64,000 bases of DNA from the NCBI GenBank assembly GCA_937872465.1, contig CALMSR010000033.1, positions 1 through 64,000 of the forward strand, written 5' to 3'. This DNA is from an uncultured Paracoccaceae bacterium (lineage in GTDB: Bacteria > Pseudomonadota > Alphaproteobacteria > Rhodobacterales > Rhodobacteraceae). The notes beneath the pieces are model-generated. The model saw only the letters and a program-made list of their open reading frames with translations, ran no database searches and had not been told where the DNA came from. Positions within the stretch are counted from its first letter, which is position 1. Each line of letters begins with the position of its first letter. This document shows, in pieces, positions 24,995 through 36,397 of the stretch. Position numbers and translations under genes: made by a program.

Positions 24995-25504
24995 GTGCCT
25001 GTGAAGCCCGTTCTGGCCGCCTGGGCGCGCCGCGCCGCCGCGATGGCGATCCTTGTGATCCTTGCCGCGGCGCGCCCCGCTTCGGCCGATGACGACATCC
25101 TCCTCTCGCTCAGCCGCGGACCGGAGAACGTCGAGACGCTCGCCTTCACGCTCGCGGATCTCGCGGCCATGCCGCAGGTCACCATCCGGACCGACAACGA
25201 ATGGACCGACGGCCCGGTCAGCTACACCGGACCGCTGGTTCGCGACGTGCTCGAGCGCCTCGCGCTCCAGGATGCGGAGACCCTGCGCTTCACCGCGGCC
25301 AACGACTATTATGTCGACATCCCCGGCAGCGACTTCCGCCGATACGACGCGATCATCGCGATCGAGGCCGACGGCAAGCCCCTTTCCCGGCGCGACAAGG
25401 GGCCGCTCTGGGTCATGTATCCGATCTCGGATCACGACGAGCTGCGTTCCCGGGAGATCTATTCGCGCCTCATCTGGCAGGTCGTCCGCATCGAATCGCT
25501 CTGA
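24995..25504 (+). CDS. Exported SUOX-fold (molybdopterin oxidoreductase-like) protein, no cysteine
   Basis: A 169-residue protein from GTG 24995 (GAGGAG upstream); residues 1-31 form a signal peptide ending PASA. The mature 138 residues resemble the small periplasmic proteins annotated as molybdopterin-dependent oxidoreductase: FTLADLAAMPQ, EWTDGPVSYTGPLVRDVL, FTAANDYYVDIP, LSRRDKGPLWVMYP and IWQVVRIE. The Cys that ligates Mo in true enzymes of this fold is absent, and the mature chain has none at all, so catalysis is unlikely. It is the first gene of the kinase operon and could be a ligand-binding accessory to the sensor kinase; that role is inferred from position. Confidence 0.75.
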   Translation: MPVKPVLAAWARRAAAMAILVILAAARPASADDDILLSLSRGPENVETLAFTLADLAAMPQVTIRTDNEWTDGPVSYTGPLVRDVLERLALQDAETLRFTAANDYYVDIPGSDFRRYDAIIAIEADGKPLSRRDKGPLWVMYPISDHDELRSREIYSRLIWQVVRIESL

Positions 25505-25510
25505 CCGCTG

Positions 25511-27139
25511 ATGCGTCCCACCCCCCGCTACCTCGGTTTGATCGTGCTCCTGGCCATGGCCGGGTTCGCCGCCGTGGGCTTCTTCACGATCCGCCGCGAC
25601 GTCGAGGGTCTGCGGGTGATCAGCCAGGACAACATCCTCTGGTCGGCGACGCAGATGGAGGTCGAGCTCCTGCGCTTCGAGCTCAGCCTCGCCGAGCTCC
25701 GCAGCGACCTGACCGAAGAGGCGCTCGAGGACGTGCGGGAGCGCTTCGACATTCTCTGGAGCCGGGTCTTCCTGATGAACCGCGGCCGCGTGGGCCAGGT
25801 GATGCGCGGTTACGACGAGGGTTTCGGGTCGCTCAAGAAGATCGCCACCTATCTCGAGGAGATCGACCCCGTCCTGCAGGCGCTCCACCCCGAGGACATC
25901 GTGACGATCGAGCGGATGCAGGTGGAACTGGAGGGTTTCCAGCAGGAGCTCCGGCTCTACACGCTGCGGGTGGTGCGCGCCGACACCGCGGCGAGCGCGC
26001 TGGTGCGGGACCGGATCCAGTCCAGCGCGCAGACCACCGCCATCGTCAGCATCGCGGCGGTGCTGCTCAGCGTGCTGTCGCTCTTCCTGATCCTGCGCGA
26101 GAACCGGCGCCAGCGCGAGCTGGTCCGGCTGAGCCGCCAGCATGCCGAGGAAGCCGAGCTGTCGAGCCGGGCCAAATCGCGCTTCCTGACGATGATGAGC
26201 CACGAATTGCGCAATCCGCTCAACGGCGTGCTCGGGCCGCTGGCGCTGCTCAACCAGACCGAGCTGGGCGGCGTGCAGCAGCGCCTGGTGGGGCAGGCGC
26301 AGCAATGCGGCCGCTCCATGCTGCAGATGCTCGCGGGCCTGCTCGATTATTCCGAGATGCAGGACGGGCGGCTCTTCCTGGTGCGCGCGCCGTTCTCGGT
26401 GGCGGAATTGTGCAACTCGGTGCGCGAGGCGCTGGCGAGCGACGGTGCGGCCGACCTCGAGGTGAAGGTCCTGCCGGAAACCCCGGACCGGCTGGACGGG
26501 GATGTCGACCGCATCTGCCAGATCTTCGTGCATCTGACCGAATTCGTGCTGGAGGCCCGGCCGACGGAGAACGTCTCGCTGAGTTTCGGCCATGACGGCA
26601 AGGCGCTGGTCGGCGAGATTGCCCTCGGGGCCGGCGACGCGACGATGGACTGGAAGCTCGACCTGCTGATGGGCCTCAGCGACGTGGCGGCCGACCAGGT
26701 CTCGGCCGACGCCCTGCGGCCGCTGATCTCCCGGGGGCTGATCGCCACGGCGCGCGGCATGCTCAGCCTCGAGGACGGGCCCGGCGGGCGGCAGGTGATC
26801 CGGGTCTCCCTCCCGGCCGCGCCGGTGAAGAGCGAGCGGATCCGCATCCATCTGGAGACGCGCTCCTCGGCGCTGGCGACGATCTACCAGGCCGCGCTGC
26901 GCTCCGAGCGGGTGACCTTCGCCGAGCCCGAGGATACGGAGCCCGTCGACGTGGTGCTGGTCGATACCACGAGCGTGGGCGAAGATCCGCTGATGTCACG
27001 TTTGCGCGAGCGCTTTCCCGGCGCGCTCTTCGTATCGCTCGGATTGCCGCAGAAGCCTGATATCTTTGACGATGTCGTTGAAATTCCAAGCGACGTGAAC
27101 GGCCTGCGCCGGAGCATCTTCAGCCGGGTCGCCTCCTGA
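25511..27139 (+). CDS. Membrane sensor histidine kinase with degenerate ATPase domain and receiver-like tail
   Basis: The 542-residue protein has TM1 (about 8-26), a helical periplasmic sensor (27-173), TM2 (about 174-195), then a HisKA dimerisation domain with phospho-accepting His231 (SHELRNPL). The following domain sits where HATPase_c should be, but the N box is ICQIFVHLTEFVLE and no DxGxG or GLGL motif is found. The C-terminal 110 residues look like a receiver (VDVVLVDTT with Asp), lacking the KP signature. It may act as a pseudo-kinase or depend on the second kinase. The gene begins 6 bp after the SUOX-like gene. Confidence 0.82.
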   Translation: MRPTPRYLGLIVLLAMAGFAAVGFFTIRRDVEGLRVISQDNILWSATQMEVELLRFELSLAELRSDLTEEALEDVRERFDILWSRVFLMNRGRVGQVMRGYDEGFGSLKKIATYLEEIDPVLQALHPEDIVTIERMQVELEGFQQELRLYTLRVVRADTAASALVRDRIQSSAQTTAIVSIAAVLLSVLSLFLILRENRRQRELVRLSRQHAEEAELSSRAKSRFLTMMSHELRNPLNGVLGPLALLNQTELGGVQQRLVGQAQQCGRSMLQMLAGLLDYSEMQDGRLFLVRAPFSVAELCNSVREALASDGAADLEVKVLPETPDRLDGDVDRICQIFVHLTEFVLEARPTENVSLSFGHDGKALVGEIALGAGDATMDWKLDLLMGLSDVAADQVSADALRPLISRGLIATARGMLSLEDGPGGRQVIRVSLPAAPVKSERIRIHLETRSSALATIYQAALRSERVTFAEPEDTEPVDVVLVDTTSVGEDPLMSRLRERFPGALFVSLGLPQKPDIFDDVVEIPSDVNGLRRSIFSRVAS

Positions 27140-27157
27140 CCGCTGGATGCATTGCTT

Positions 27158-27170
27158 TTGCATTTTGCAG
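27158..27170. promoter_or_regulatory. Second LuxO-type box (12 of 13 match)
   Basis: TTGCATTTTGCAG differs from the perfect box at 24800 only in its last base. It lies in the 132-bp gap between the two kinase genes. No sigma-54 promoter is visible next to it, so its use is uncertain. Confidence 0.45.
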
Positions 27171-27271
27171 CACCTCGTGTATTGTACGCTGAAATCGCCC
27201 AGGCCGATTCAACTATTGAGTGTTGTCGGGCGGTGACGCGAGGGGCGTTTCCCGGAGTGCCCGAGGATAGA

Positions 27272-28825
27272 ATGAAACCACTGAACGCAGCGTTCGATTC
27301 CGGATTGAGCCCGGCCGCCGCGGCGCCGCTGCCCGAGAGCCGGCTCGAGCTGGCGATGCTCGCCCATGACATGCGCAACGCCCTGCAAGGCATCTTCGGT
27401 GGCCTCGGGGCGCTCGAAGCCGCCGATCCTCCGTCCGAAGCGCGGGCGCAGATCCAGCGGATCGCCGCGGCGGCGCGGACGATCGAGGCGCTGTCGGACG
27501 TGCTGGCGGGTTCCAGGCGGGCGGCGGAGAGCGCCGTGGCCAGCGACGGCTGCACCGATCTCGGCGGATTTCTCGATGCCTTCGAGAGCCGCTGGGCGCC
27601 GGAGGCAAGGGCGAGGGGCTTGGGCTTCGAGCTCATGGCGGAGCGCAGCCTGCCCTCGGCGCTCGCGACCGACGGCCTGGCGCTGGCGCGGGTGCTCGGC
27701 AATCTCGTCGGCAATTCCATCGCCCACAGCGATCGCGGCACGGTCTCGGTCGCGGTCCGGCGCGCGCCCGAAGGCGGCATCGCCTTCCGGCTGACCGACG
27801 AGGGATCGGGGCTGAATGCCGCCGCGCTGGCCGCGGTCTCGGGCTCCCGCGGCCGCGTCACCGGCCTCGCCAGCTCCGGGCACGGGCTGGGGCTCCGCAT
27901 CGTGCAGGAGCTCTCGGCGGAAATCGGTGCGCGCATCGCCATCGGCAACCGCGATGCGGGCGGCGTGGAGGCCCTGCTGGAACTGCCGGCGGCGCTCTGC
28001 ATCGAGACCGCGGTGCTGCCCTCCATGCGCACCGGGGAGAAGCGGCGCGGCCTTCTGGCCGGCCTGAGGATCCTGCTCGCCGAGGACAATCCGACCAACC
28101 AGATGGTCGCCACCCAGATGCTCAACATGCTCGATGCCGAGGTCACGCTCAGCGCGGACGGGATCGAGGCGCTGGAACGCTTCGAGGAGACCGCGTTCGA
28201 TCTCGTGGTGGTCGATATCGAGATGCCGCGCATGACCGGCCTCGACGTGATCCGCGCCATCCGGTCGCGCCGCGACGGCCGCCAGGACACGCCGATCGTC
28301 GCGCTGACCGCCTATGCCCTGCGCGAGCATCGCGACCGCATCGCCGGGGCGGGGGCGAACGGGCTGATCTCCAAGCCGATCGCCAGCATCGAGGCCCTTG
28401 CCAGGGGGCTCGCCGAGCATGTGCGGCGGGGACCCCAGGCCGCGCCGGCACCGGCGGGGAAGGCGGCGATGGCGGATGGCGAGCCGGTGGTCGATCTGGC
28501 GATCTATGACGCGCTCGCCGAGGCGATCGGCGCGGAGATGATGTCGGAGCTGCTGGAGAAGGTGGTGGCCGATCTCGGCAGCGCCCGCGACGATCTGGCG
28601 GGCAGCCTCGCCCCGGTCGAGCGCGGCCCGATCCGCTCGGCCTCGCATATCCTCATCTCGGTGGCGGGCGCGATCGGGGCGAACCGGCTCCAGCGCTGCG
28701 CCCGCAAGCTCAACACCGCGGCCCATGCCGAGGATCTGACGGGCATCGCCGATCTGGTCCGCATCTGCATGTCGGAGATCGACGCCGCGGTGATCTATGC
28801 CGAGGCCCGGCGGACGGAGACCTGA
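27272..28825 (+). CDS. Soluble hybrid histidine kinase with REC and HPt domains
   Basis: The 517-residue protein has no membrane segment. Domains: His-containing helix with His32 (LAHDMRNALQG); HATPase with N box Asn144/Asn148, DEGSG (177-181) and GHGLGL (203-208); receiver with ED pair at 271-272, Asp315 (VVVDIEMP), Thr346 and Lys368-Pro; and a C-terminal HPt domain with His459 (SASHIL). All phosphorelay sites needed for His-Asp-His transfer are present in one chain, so the HPt can hand phosphate to the next gene's product. ATG 27272 has GAGGA upstream; an earlier in-frame start at 27152 would include the operator-like box. Confidence 0.85.
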   Translation: MKPLNAAFDSGLSPAAAAPLPESRLELAMLAHDMRNALQGIFGGLGALEAADPPSEARAQIQRIAAAARTIEALSDVLAGSRRAAESAVASDGCTDLGGFLDAFESRWAPEARARGLGFELMAERSLPSALATDGLALARVLGNLVGNSIAHSDRGTVSVAVRRAPEGGIAFRLTDEGSGLNAAALAAVSGSRGRVTGLASSGHGLGLRIVQELSAEIGARIAIGNRDAGGVEALLELPAALCIETAVLPSMRTGEKRRGLLAGLRILLAEDNPTNQMVATQMLNMLDAEVTLSADGIEALERFEETAFDLVVVDIEMPRMTGLDVIRAIRSRRDGRQDTPIVALTAYALREHRDRIAGAGANGLISKPIASIEALARGLAEHVRRGPQAAPAPAGKAAMADGEPVVDLAIYDALAEAIGAEMMSELLEKVVADLGSARDDLAGSLAPVERGPIRSASHILISVAGAIGANRLQRCARKLNTAAHAEDLTGIADLVRICMSEIDAAVIYAEARRTET

Positions 28826-30265
<1,440 letters not shown>

Positions 30266-30359
30266 CCGGGGCCTGACCGGGAGGCCGCGGCCGCCCGCGC
30301 TTGCCAAGCCCGGCCCGCTCGCCAATACTCGGCCGGCAAGCTGGATCGGATCCTGAGCC

Positions 30360-30758
30360 ATGAGCCTCTTCGACGCCGCATCGCGGGCCCGGGAGAACGC
30401 GCATGCACCCTATTCGGGCTTCAGGGTCGGGGCGGCGATCCGCTGCCGCGACGGCCGGGTCTTCGCCGGCTGCAACGTGGAGAACGTCGCCTATCCCCAG
30501 GGCACCTGCGCGGAGGCCGGGGCGATCGCGGCGATGGTGGCGGCGGGCGAAAGGGACATCGCCGAGGTGCTGGTCCTCGCCGACGCCCCGGATCCGGTCC
30601 CGCCCTGCGGCGGCTGCCGCCAGAAGCTGGCGGAATTCGCCGGCCCGGAGACGCCGGTGATCCTCGCCGGCCCCGAAGGCGAGCGGGCGCGCATGACCCT
30701 CGGCGCCCTGCTGCCGGGCGCCTTCACGCGGCAACATCTGGAGCGGGGCGAGACATGA
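30360..30758 (+). CDS. cdd: Cytidine deaminase
   Basis: A 132-residue homotetrameric-type cytidine deaminase that converts (deoxy)cytidine to (deoxy)uridine. Zinc ligands Cys50 (TCAE), Cys83 and Cys86 (PPCGGC) and the proton-shuttle Glu52 are present, as is the substrate motif NVENVAYP. It opens the salvage operon and overlaps deoC by 4 bp (ATGA), giving translational coupling. Confidence 0.94.
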   Translation: MSLFDAASRARENAHAPYSGFRVGAAIRCRDGRVFAGCNVENVAYPQGTCAEAGAIAAMVAAGERDIAEVLVLADAPDPVPPCGGCRQKLAEFAGPETPVILAGPEGERARMTLGALLPGAFTRQHLERGET

Positions 30759-31525
30759 TTGTGGACAGCGAGCAGAGGACCATCGCGCGCCGCGCCCTGG
30801 TCTGCCTCGATCTCACCGATCTCGACGAGGGCAGCGACGCCGCGGCGATCGAGAAGCTCTGCGCGCGCGCGCAGACGCCGCATGGCTCGGTGGCGGCGGT
30901 CTGCATCTGGCCGCGCTTCGTGGCGCAGGCGAAGGCGGCGCTGGCCCATACCGGCATCCGCGTCGCCACGGTCGTGAACTTCCCCGGCGGCGACGAGAAG
31001 CTCGATGCCGTGGAGGCGGCGACGCGGGCGGCGCTCGACGCCGGCGCCGAGGAGATCGACATGGTGGTGCCCTGGCGCGGGCTGCGCGCCGGCGGCGAGG
31101 ATGCGGTCACCGAGGCGGTGCGCCGGATCAAGGCGGTCTGCGGCCCGGCCCCGCTCAAGGCGATCCTCGAGACCGGCGAATTGCGCGACCCCGCGCTGAT
31201 CGGCGTGGCCGCCGAGCGCGCGCTCCGGGGCGGGGCGGATTTCCTCAAGACCTCCACCGGCAAGGTCCCGGTCAACGCCACCCCCGAGGCGGCGCGCATC
31301 CTGCTCGACGCGATCGCGCGCCACGGCGGCGGCGCCGGCTTCAAGGCCTCCGGCGGCGTGCGCAGCGTCGCCGACGCCGGGGTCTATCTCGGCCTCGCCG
31401 ACGAGATCATGGGGCCGGGCTGGGCCGGGCCGAGGCATTTCCGCATCGGCGCCTCCGGGCTGCTCGACGCCCTGCTCGCGACGCTCGAGGGGACCGAGGC
31501 CGCGGAGGACGACGAGGACTACTGA
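30755..31525 (+). CDS. deoC: Deoxyribose-phosphate aldolase
   Basis: The 256-residue class I aldolase splits 2-deoxyribose-5-phosphate into acetaldehyde and glyceraldehyde-3-phosphate. The Schiff-base Lys165 lies in DFLKTSTGK and Asp102 in [15 protein letters not shown] near residue 200 carries the second conserved Lys. It overlaps cdd by 4 bp and shares one base with the deoA start (TGATG). Confidence 0.94.
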   Translation: MIVDSEQRTIARRALVCLDLTDLDEGSDAAAIEKLCARAQTPHGSVAAVCIWPRFVAQAKAALAHTGIRVATVVNFPGGDEKLDAVEAATRAALDAGAEEIDMVVPWRGLRAGGEDAVTEAVRRIKAVCGPAPLKAILETGELRDPALIGVAAERALRGGADFLKTSTGKVPVNATPEAARILLDAIARHGGGAGFKASGGVRSVADAGVYLGLADEIMGPGWAGPRHFRIGASGLLDALLATLEGTEAAEDDEDY

Positions 31526-32832
31526 TGCTGCCCCAGGAGATCATCGCAGCCAAACGCGACGGCGGGGAGCTGACCGGGGACCAGATCCGCTTCATGGTCG
31601 CGGGCCTGAGCGACGAGACGATCTCCGAGGGCCAGGTCGCGGCCTTCGCCATGGCGGTCCTCTTCCGCGGCATGACGACCGCCGAGCGGGTGGCGCTGAC
31701 GCTGGCGATGCGCGACTCGGGCCGGGTGCTCGACTGGGACCTGCCCGGCCCGGTGGTCGACAAGCATTCGACCGGCGGGGTGGGGGACAACGTGAGCCTG
31801 ATGCTCGCCCCGGCGCTCGCTGCCTGCGGCGCCTATGTGCCGATGATCTCCGGGCGGGGACTGGGGCATACCGGCGGCACGCTCGACAAGTTCGACGCGA
31901 TCCCCGGCTATGCGACCCAGCCCGACACCGCGACCTTCGCCCGCGTCGTCGCCGAGGCCGGCTGTGCGATCATCGGCCAGACGGCGGATATCGCGCCCGC
32001 GGACCGGCGGTTCTACGGCATCCGCGACGTGACCGGGACCGTGGAATCGATCGACCTGATCACCGCCTCGATCCTGTCGAAGAAGCTCGCCGCCGGGCTC
32101 GACGCGCTGGTGCTCGACGTCAAGACCGGCACGGGCGCCTTCATGGCCCGGCTCGAAGACGCAGAGGCGCTGGCCCGCGCGCTGGTCGAGGTGGCGAAGG
32201 GCGCGGGCTGCCCGACCTCGGCGCTCGTCACCGACATGAACGAGCCGCTCGCCAGCGCCGCCGGCAATGCGCTGGAGATGGCCAATGCCGCGCGCTTCCT
32301 GCGCATGGAGGCGGTCGACGCGCGGCTCTGGGACGTGACCGTGGCGCTCGGGGGCGCGCTGCTCGTGCAGGCGGGGCTCGCCGCGAACGCGGCGGAAGGG
32401 GCCGAGGCGATGGGCGAGGCCTTCCAGTCGGGCCGGGCGGCGGAGCGCTTCGGGCGCATGGTCGCGGCCCTGGGCGGGCCGGCGGATTTCCTGGAGAATT
32501 TCGAGACGCATCTGCGCGAGGCCGCCGTTGTCGAGGACGTGCCCGCGGGGGCCGAGGGCTTCGTGACCGCGATCGACACCCGCGCGCTGGGGCTCGCCGT
32601 GGTCGAGCTCGGCGGCGGCCGGCGGCGGGCGAGCGACCGCATCGACCATTCGGTCGGGCTCGACCAGCTCGCCGGGCTCGGCCTCGCGGTCGAGGCCGAC
32701 ACGCCGCTCGCGCGCATCCATGCCGCCGATGCCGCGGGCCTCGAGGCAGCGCGGGCGCGCCTGCTCGCCGCCTATGCGATCGGCCCCGAGGCGCCCGAGA
32801 CCGGCCCGCTGATCCGCGAGCGGATCGCCTGA
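31525..32832 (+). CDS. deoA: Thymidine phosphorylase
   Basis: A 435-residue enzyme that phosphorolyses thymidine and deoxyuridine to the base and deoxyribose-1-phosphate. The family signature [11 protein letters not shown] and the phosphate-binding region [14 protein letters not shown] are clear, and [11 protein letters not shown] follows in the alpha/beta domain. Length is normal. It is coupled to deoC upstream and to deoB downstream by one-base overlaps. Confidence 0.95.
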   Translation: MLPQEIIAAKRDGGELTGDQIRFMVAGLSDETISEGQVAAFAMAVLFRGMTTAERVALTLAMRDSGRVLDWDLPGPVVDKHSTGGVGDNVSLMLAPALAACGAYVPMISGRGLGHTGGTLDKFDAIPGYATQPDTATFARVVAEAGCAIIGQTADIAPADRRFYGIRDVTGTVESIDLITASILSKKLAAGLDALVLDVKTGTGAFMARLEDAEALARALVEVAKGAGCPTSALVTDMNEPLASAAGNALEMANAARFLRMEAVDARLWDVTVALGGALLVQAGLAANAAEGAEAMGEAFQSGRAAERFGRMVAALGGPADFLENFETHLREAAVVEDVPAGAEGFVTAIDTRALGLAVVELGGGRRRASDRIDHSVGLDQLAGLGLAVEADTPLARIHAADAAGLEAARARLLAAYAIGPEAPETGPLIRERIA

Positions 32833-34037
32833 TGCCGCGCGCGCTCCTCATGGTGATGGATTCGGCCGGCTGCGGCGGCGCGCCGGATGCGGCGGAATTC
32901 GGCGACGCCGGCGCCAATACCCTCGGCCATATCGTGCAGGCCTGCGCCGAGGGCCGGGCCGAGGAGGGGCGCTCCGGCCCGCTCCAGGTGCCGAACCTCG
33001 CGGCGCTGGGTCTCGGCGGCGCGCTGCGGCTCGCCTCCGACATCGCGCTCCCGGGGCTCGATGCTCCGCCCCGCGGCCTCTGGGGGGCGGCGACGGAGGT
33101 CTCGCGCGGCAAGGACACGCCCTCGGGCCATTGGGAACTCGCCGGCGTGCCGGTGCCCTGGGAATGGCATTATTTCCCGCGCGAGGATCCGGCCATCCCG
33201 CCGGAGGTCACCGAGCCGCTGATCGCGCGCGCCGGCCTCGAGGGCACGCTCTGCAACGTGCATTCCTCGGGCATGCCGGTGCTGCGCGAATACGGCGAGG
33301 AGCATATCCGCACCGGCAAGCCGATCCTCTATACCTCCGTCGACAGCGTGCTGCAGATCGCCGCGCACGAGACGCATTTCGGGCTGGAGCGGCTCTACGA
33401 TACCTGCCGGATCGCCGCGGAGATCGTGCATCCCCTGCGGGTGGGCCGGGTGATCGCCCGGCCCTTCGTCGGCGAGACGGCCGAGACCTTCTTCCGCACG
33501 CCGAACCGCCGCGACCTCGCGATCCCGCCGCCCGAGCCGACGCTGCTCGACCGGGTGGTGGCGGCGGGCGGGCGAACCCATGCCATCGGCAAGATCGGCG
33601 ACATCTTCGCCCATCGCGGCATCACCACGCTCGCCAAGGGCAAGGACGACATGGCGCTGGTGGATGCGACGCTGGCGGCGCTGGAGGCGGCAGACGATGG
33701 CGATCTCATCTTCGCCAATTACGTGGATTTCGACACGCTCTACGGCCATGCCCGCGACGTGGCGGGCTATGCAAGGGCGCTGGAGGCCTTCGATGCGCGC
33801 CTGCCGGAGGTCTTCGCGCGGCTGCGCCCCGGCGACCTGATGGTCGTCACCGCCGACCACGGCAACGACCCGACCTGGGAGGGCACCGACCACACCCGCG
33901 AGCGCGTGCCGGTGCTGGGATGCGGGCCGGGGCTCGCGCCGCGGAGCATCGGGCTCGTCGGCTACGCCGATGTCGGCGAGACGCTCGCGGCGCATCTCGG
34001 CATCCCGCCGGGCAGGCACGGGCGGAGCTTCCTGTGA
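32832..34037 (+). CDS. deoB: Phosphopentomutase
   Basis: The 401-residue alkaline-phosphatase-superfamily enzyme interconverts (deoxy)ribose-1-phosphate and (deoxy)ribose-5-phosphate, linking DeoA to DeoC. It has the N-terminal metal motif VMDSAGCGG, the cap region [10 protein letters not shown] and the C-terminal metal motif [18 protein letters not shown]. The start overlaps the deoA stop by one base. No deoR-type regulator is seen near the operon. Confidence 0.95.
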   Translation: MPRALLMVMDSAGCGGAPDAAEFGDAGANTLGHIVQACAEGRAEEGRSGPLQVPNLAALGLGGALRLASDIALPGLDAPPRGLWGAATEVSRGKDTPSGHWELAGVPVPWEWHYFPREDPAIPPEVTEPLIARAGLEGTLCNVHSSGMPVLREYGEEHIRTGKPILYTSVDSVLQIAAHETHFGLERLYDTCRIAAEIVHPLRVGRVIARPFVGETAETFFRTPNRRDLAIPPPEPTLLDRVVAAGGRTHAIGKIGDIFAHRGITTLAKGKDDMALVDATLAALEAADDGDLIFANYVDFDTLYGHARDVAGYARALEAFDARLPEVFARLRPGDLMVVTADHGNDPTWEGTDHTRERVPVLGCGPGLAPRSIGLVGYADVGETLAAHLGIPPGRHGRSFL

Positions 34038-34137
34038 CGATGGCCGACCTGTCGCTGCCCGGCGATGCCCGCCGGGCGGGGTGGATGTGCAGGGCGCGTC
34101 AGCGGCTCCGGTGGGCGCGGACACCGATCGAGGAGGA

Positions 34138-34167
34138 TTGACACCGGGTTAACGCCGAAACGATAAC
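34138..34167 (+). promoter_or_regulatory. Candidate housekeeping promoter for upp
   Basis: TTGACA (34138-34143) and GATAAC (34162-34167) are separated by 18 bp in an AT-richer stretch 73 bp before the upp start. It suggests that upp, 204 bp after deoB, has its own promoter. Confidence 0.45.
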
Positions 34168-34240
34168 GCTGAAATATCAACTGTTTGCTGAGATGTGCGC
34201 GCGCGCACAACCCTGCCGAGCCGCCTGCGAGGAGGCCCCG

Positions 34241-34873
34241 ATGCCCGAGCACCTGACCATCGTCGAGCACCCGCTGGTGCAGCACAAGCTGACGCTCATG
34301 CGCGAGCGCGACACCTCGACCGCGAGCTTCCGGCGGCTCCTGCGCGAGATCAGCCACCTGCTCGCCTACGAGGTCACCCGCGACCTGCCGATGACCACGC
34401 GCACCATCGAGACGCCGCTCGAAGAGATGGAGGCGCCGGTGCTGAAGGGCAAGAAGCTCGCGCTAGTCTCGATCCTGCGCGCGGGCAACGGGCTGCTCGA
34501 CGGCGTGCTGGAGCTGATCCCCTCCGCACGGGTGGGCTTCGTCGGCCTCTACCGCGACGAGGCGACGCTGCAGCCGGTGCAATATTATTCCAAGCTGCCC
34601 GCCGATCTGGCCGAGCGGGTGACGATCGCGGTGGACCCGATGCTGGCCACGGGCAATTCCTCGGCCGCGGCGGTCGATCTCATCAAGGCGGCCGGCGCGA
34701 CCGACGTGCGCTTCCTCTGCCTGCTCGCCGCCCCCGAAGGCGTGGCGCGCATGAAGGACGCCCATCCGGACGTGCGCATCGTGACCGCCGCGCTCGATCG
34801 GCGGCTCAACGACCGCGGCTACATCCTGCCCGGCCTCGGCGACGCCGGCGACCGCATGTTCGGCACAAAGTAG
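34241..34873 (+). CDS. upp: Uracil phosphoribosyltransferase
   Basis: A 210-residue enzyme that joins uracil and PRPP to UMP. The PRPP loop is [15 protein letters not shown] and the uracil-binding C-terminus is [13 protein letters not shown]; the N-terminal [12 protein letters not shown] and RAGNGLLDG are also family blocks. The ATG at 34241 follows GAGGAGG; the in-frame start at 34193 lies in the leader. It completes reuse of uracil released by the preceding deo operon. Confidence 0.95.
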   Translation: MPEHLTIVEHPLVQHKLTLMRERDTSTASFRRLLREISHLLAYEVTRDLPMTTRTIETPLEEMEAPVLKGKKLALVSILRAGNGLLDGVLELIPSARVGFVGLYRDEATLQPVQYYSKLPADLAERVTIAVDPMLATGNSSAAAVDLIKAAGATDVRFLCLLAAPEGVARMKDAHPDVRIVTAALDRRLNDRGYILPGLGDAGDRMFGTK

Positions 34874-34882
34874 GGCTGGCCC

Positions 34883-35542
34883 ATGACCGACCGCGATCCG
34901 ACGCCCGACGAGATCCTGGCCTTCTGGTTCCCCGACGGCCCCGATCCGGAGCCCGACGCCCATATCGGCCTCTGGGAATGGCGCATGCGCGGCGGCGCCC
35001 ATGCGGAGGTCGTCGCGCGCTTCTCCGGCGCGACCGAACGCGCCGCCGCGGGCGAGTTCGACGCTTGGGCCGGAACGCCGCGCGGCCGCCTCGCCCTGAT
35101 CATCCTGCTCGACCAGTTCTCCCGCTCGGTCTGGCAAGGCACGCCGCGCGCCTTCGCCCAGGACCCGAAGGCGCTCGCCCTCTGCCTCGAAGGGCTCGAC
35201 AACGGCGATTTCGACGCGCTGGAGAACGCTTGGCAAAAGGCCACCTTCAAGCTGCCGCTGGTGCATTGCGAATGCCCCGGCCATCTCGCCAATCTCGACC
35301 GCAACCTCGCGCTCGCGGCGCGGATCGCCGAGGAGGCGCCGGAGCGGCTGAGACCGATGTACCGGAACATGGCCCGTCGACAGGCGCCCGCCGTGCGCGC
35401 CGTGATCGCCGCCTTCGGACGCCATCCGCACCGCAACGTGATCCTCGGCCGGGCCTCGACCCCGGAGGAGGCCGAATATCTCGCCAGGGGCGCCTTCCCG
35501 CACCAGAGCGACATGAGAAAGCTGGCGCGAGACGATCCCTAG
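34883..35542 (+). CDS. DUF924 family protein
   Basis: A 219-residue TPR-like helical protein of the DUF924 family, with the signature LAFWFPDG near the N-terminus, LIILLDQFSRSVWQGTPRAFAQD (conserved core LDQFSR) and LPLVHCECP. No biochemical function is known to me. It starts 9 bp after upp and overlaps the 3' end of the convergent sulfotransferase gene by 4 bp. Confidence 0.88.
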   Translation: MTDRDPTPDEILAFWFPDGPDPEPDAHIGLWEWRMRGGAHAEVVARFSGATERAAAGEFDAWAGTPRGRLALIILLDQFSRSVWQGTPRAFAQDPKALALCLEGLDNGDFDALENAWQKATFKLPLVHCECPGHLANLDRNLALAARIAEEAPERLRPMYRNMARRQAPAVRAVIAAFGRHPHRNVILGRASTPEEAEYLARGAFPHQSDMRKLARDDP

Positions 35543-36186
35543 GCCTGCCGACCGGCCTGCTCGGCGGCCCGTTTCGCCAGGAATTCGTCCACGCCCTTCT
35601 GGAAATCCTTCGTCGCATTGACGCGCGGGAAGGCCACATCCGGAACCGGAACGCCGAGGAAGTCGCAGAGCGGCCCCCAGCCGTCGCCGAGCTTGTGGAT
35701 CAGCAGCCGTTCCGGCGCCACGCGCGCCTTCACCGCCGCCACATTCGCCTCGTAGACGGCGATGCAATGCTCCCGGTCCGCGGGCCTGCCGCCGAAGACG
35801 CGCAGCGACAGCAGCTGGCTGCCCGGCGCGCTCTCCTCGGTCTCGGTATCCGCGAGCACGACGCGCAGGATCGTCTTCGAATAGCTCTCCCACCAGCTTT
35901 CCGCAGAGCGCCAGGTCAGCAGGACCTTCGCGTCCGGGAATGCCTCGACCAGCTGCGGCCAGTAATAGGCCGAGGGCCAGTCGAGGCAGGAGCGGTAGCC
36001 ACCGAGCAGCAGGTCCCAGTCCGGGGTCGCGCCGCAGGCGATGGCGCGCCAATGCGCCCGCGTCTCGGGATTGGCGATCACCTCGCGCTGGTGGTGGCAG
36101 GGACCGAAGCCGAGGATGTTCAGCGCCTCGCGCATGGAATCGGTGCCCGTGCGGCCGAATCCGGTCCCGATGACTTTGAGCGTCAT
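35539..36186 (-). CDS. Sulfotransferase family protein
   Basis: A 215-residue protein with the 5'-phosphosulfate loop near the start (GTGFGRTGTDSMREAL), a central LLTWRSAESWWESY that resembles the 3'-phosphate-binding strand and helix, and a late FPRVNATKDF. It matches the short sulfotransferase type common in alphaproteobacteria and animals (Sulfotransfer_4). It probably moves sulfate from PAPS to a small alcohol or sugar; the acceptor is unknown. No other sulfation gene is near. Confidence 0.82.
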   Translation of the reverse strand: MTLKVIGTGFGRTGTDSMREALNILGFGPCHHQREVIANPETRAHWRAIACGATPDWDLLLGGYRSCLDWPSAYYWPQLVEAFPDAKVLLTWRSAESWWESYSKTILRVVLADTETEESAPGSQLLSLRVFGGRPADREHCIAVYEANVAAVKARVAPERLLIHKLGDGWGPLCDFLGVPVPDVAFPRVNATKDFQKGVDEFLAKRAAEQAGRQA

Positions 36187-36397
36187 GTCTTGCCCTCCCG
36201 GCGCCGCGACGGCGCCCGGGGAGGCTAGACGGCGCGCTCGCCCGTGACAACGCCGGCGCGGCCTCTCGCCGACCCCCGCGCCGCCGGATAGCCGCCGGCC
36301 GGTTTCCCGCGACGCTTTCGACCGATCCCTTGCCGCGAATGGCTGCTATGCTGCGCGCCATGCGCAGGCCGGGCGAAGGCCGGGCGGGGAGGAGCGA

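Noticed and set aside
34040..34141. Short open frame of 33 codons after deoB
   Set aside because: No ribosome site, no recognisable product, and it overlaps the candidate upp promoter.
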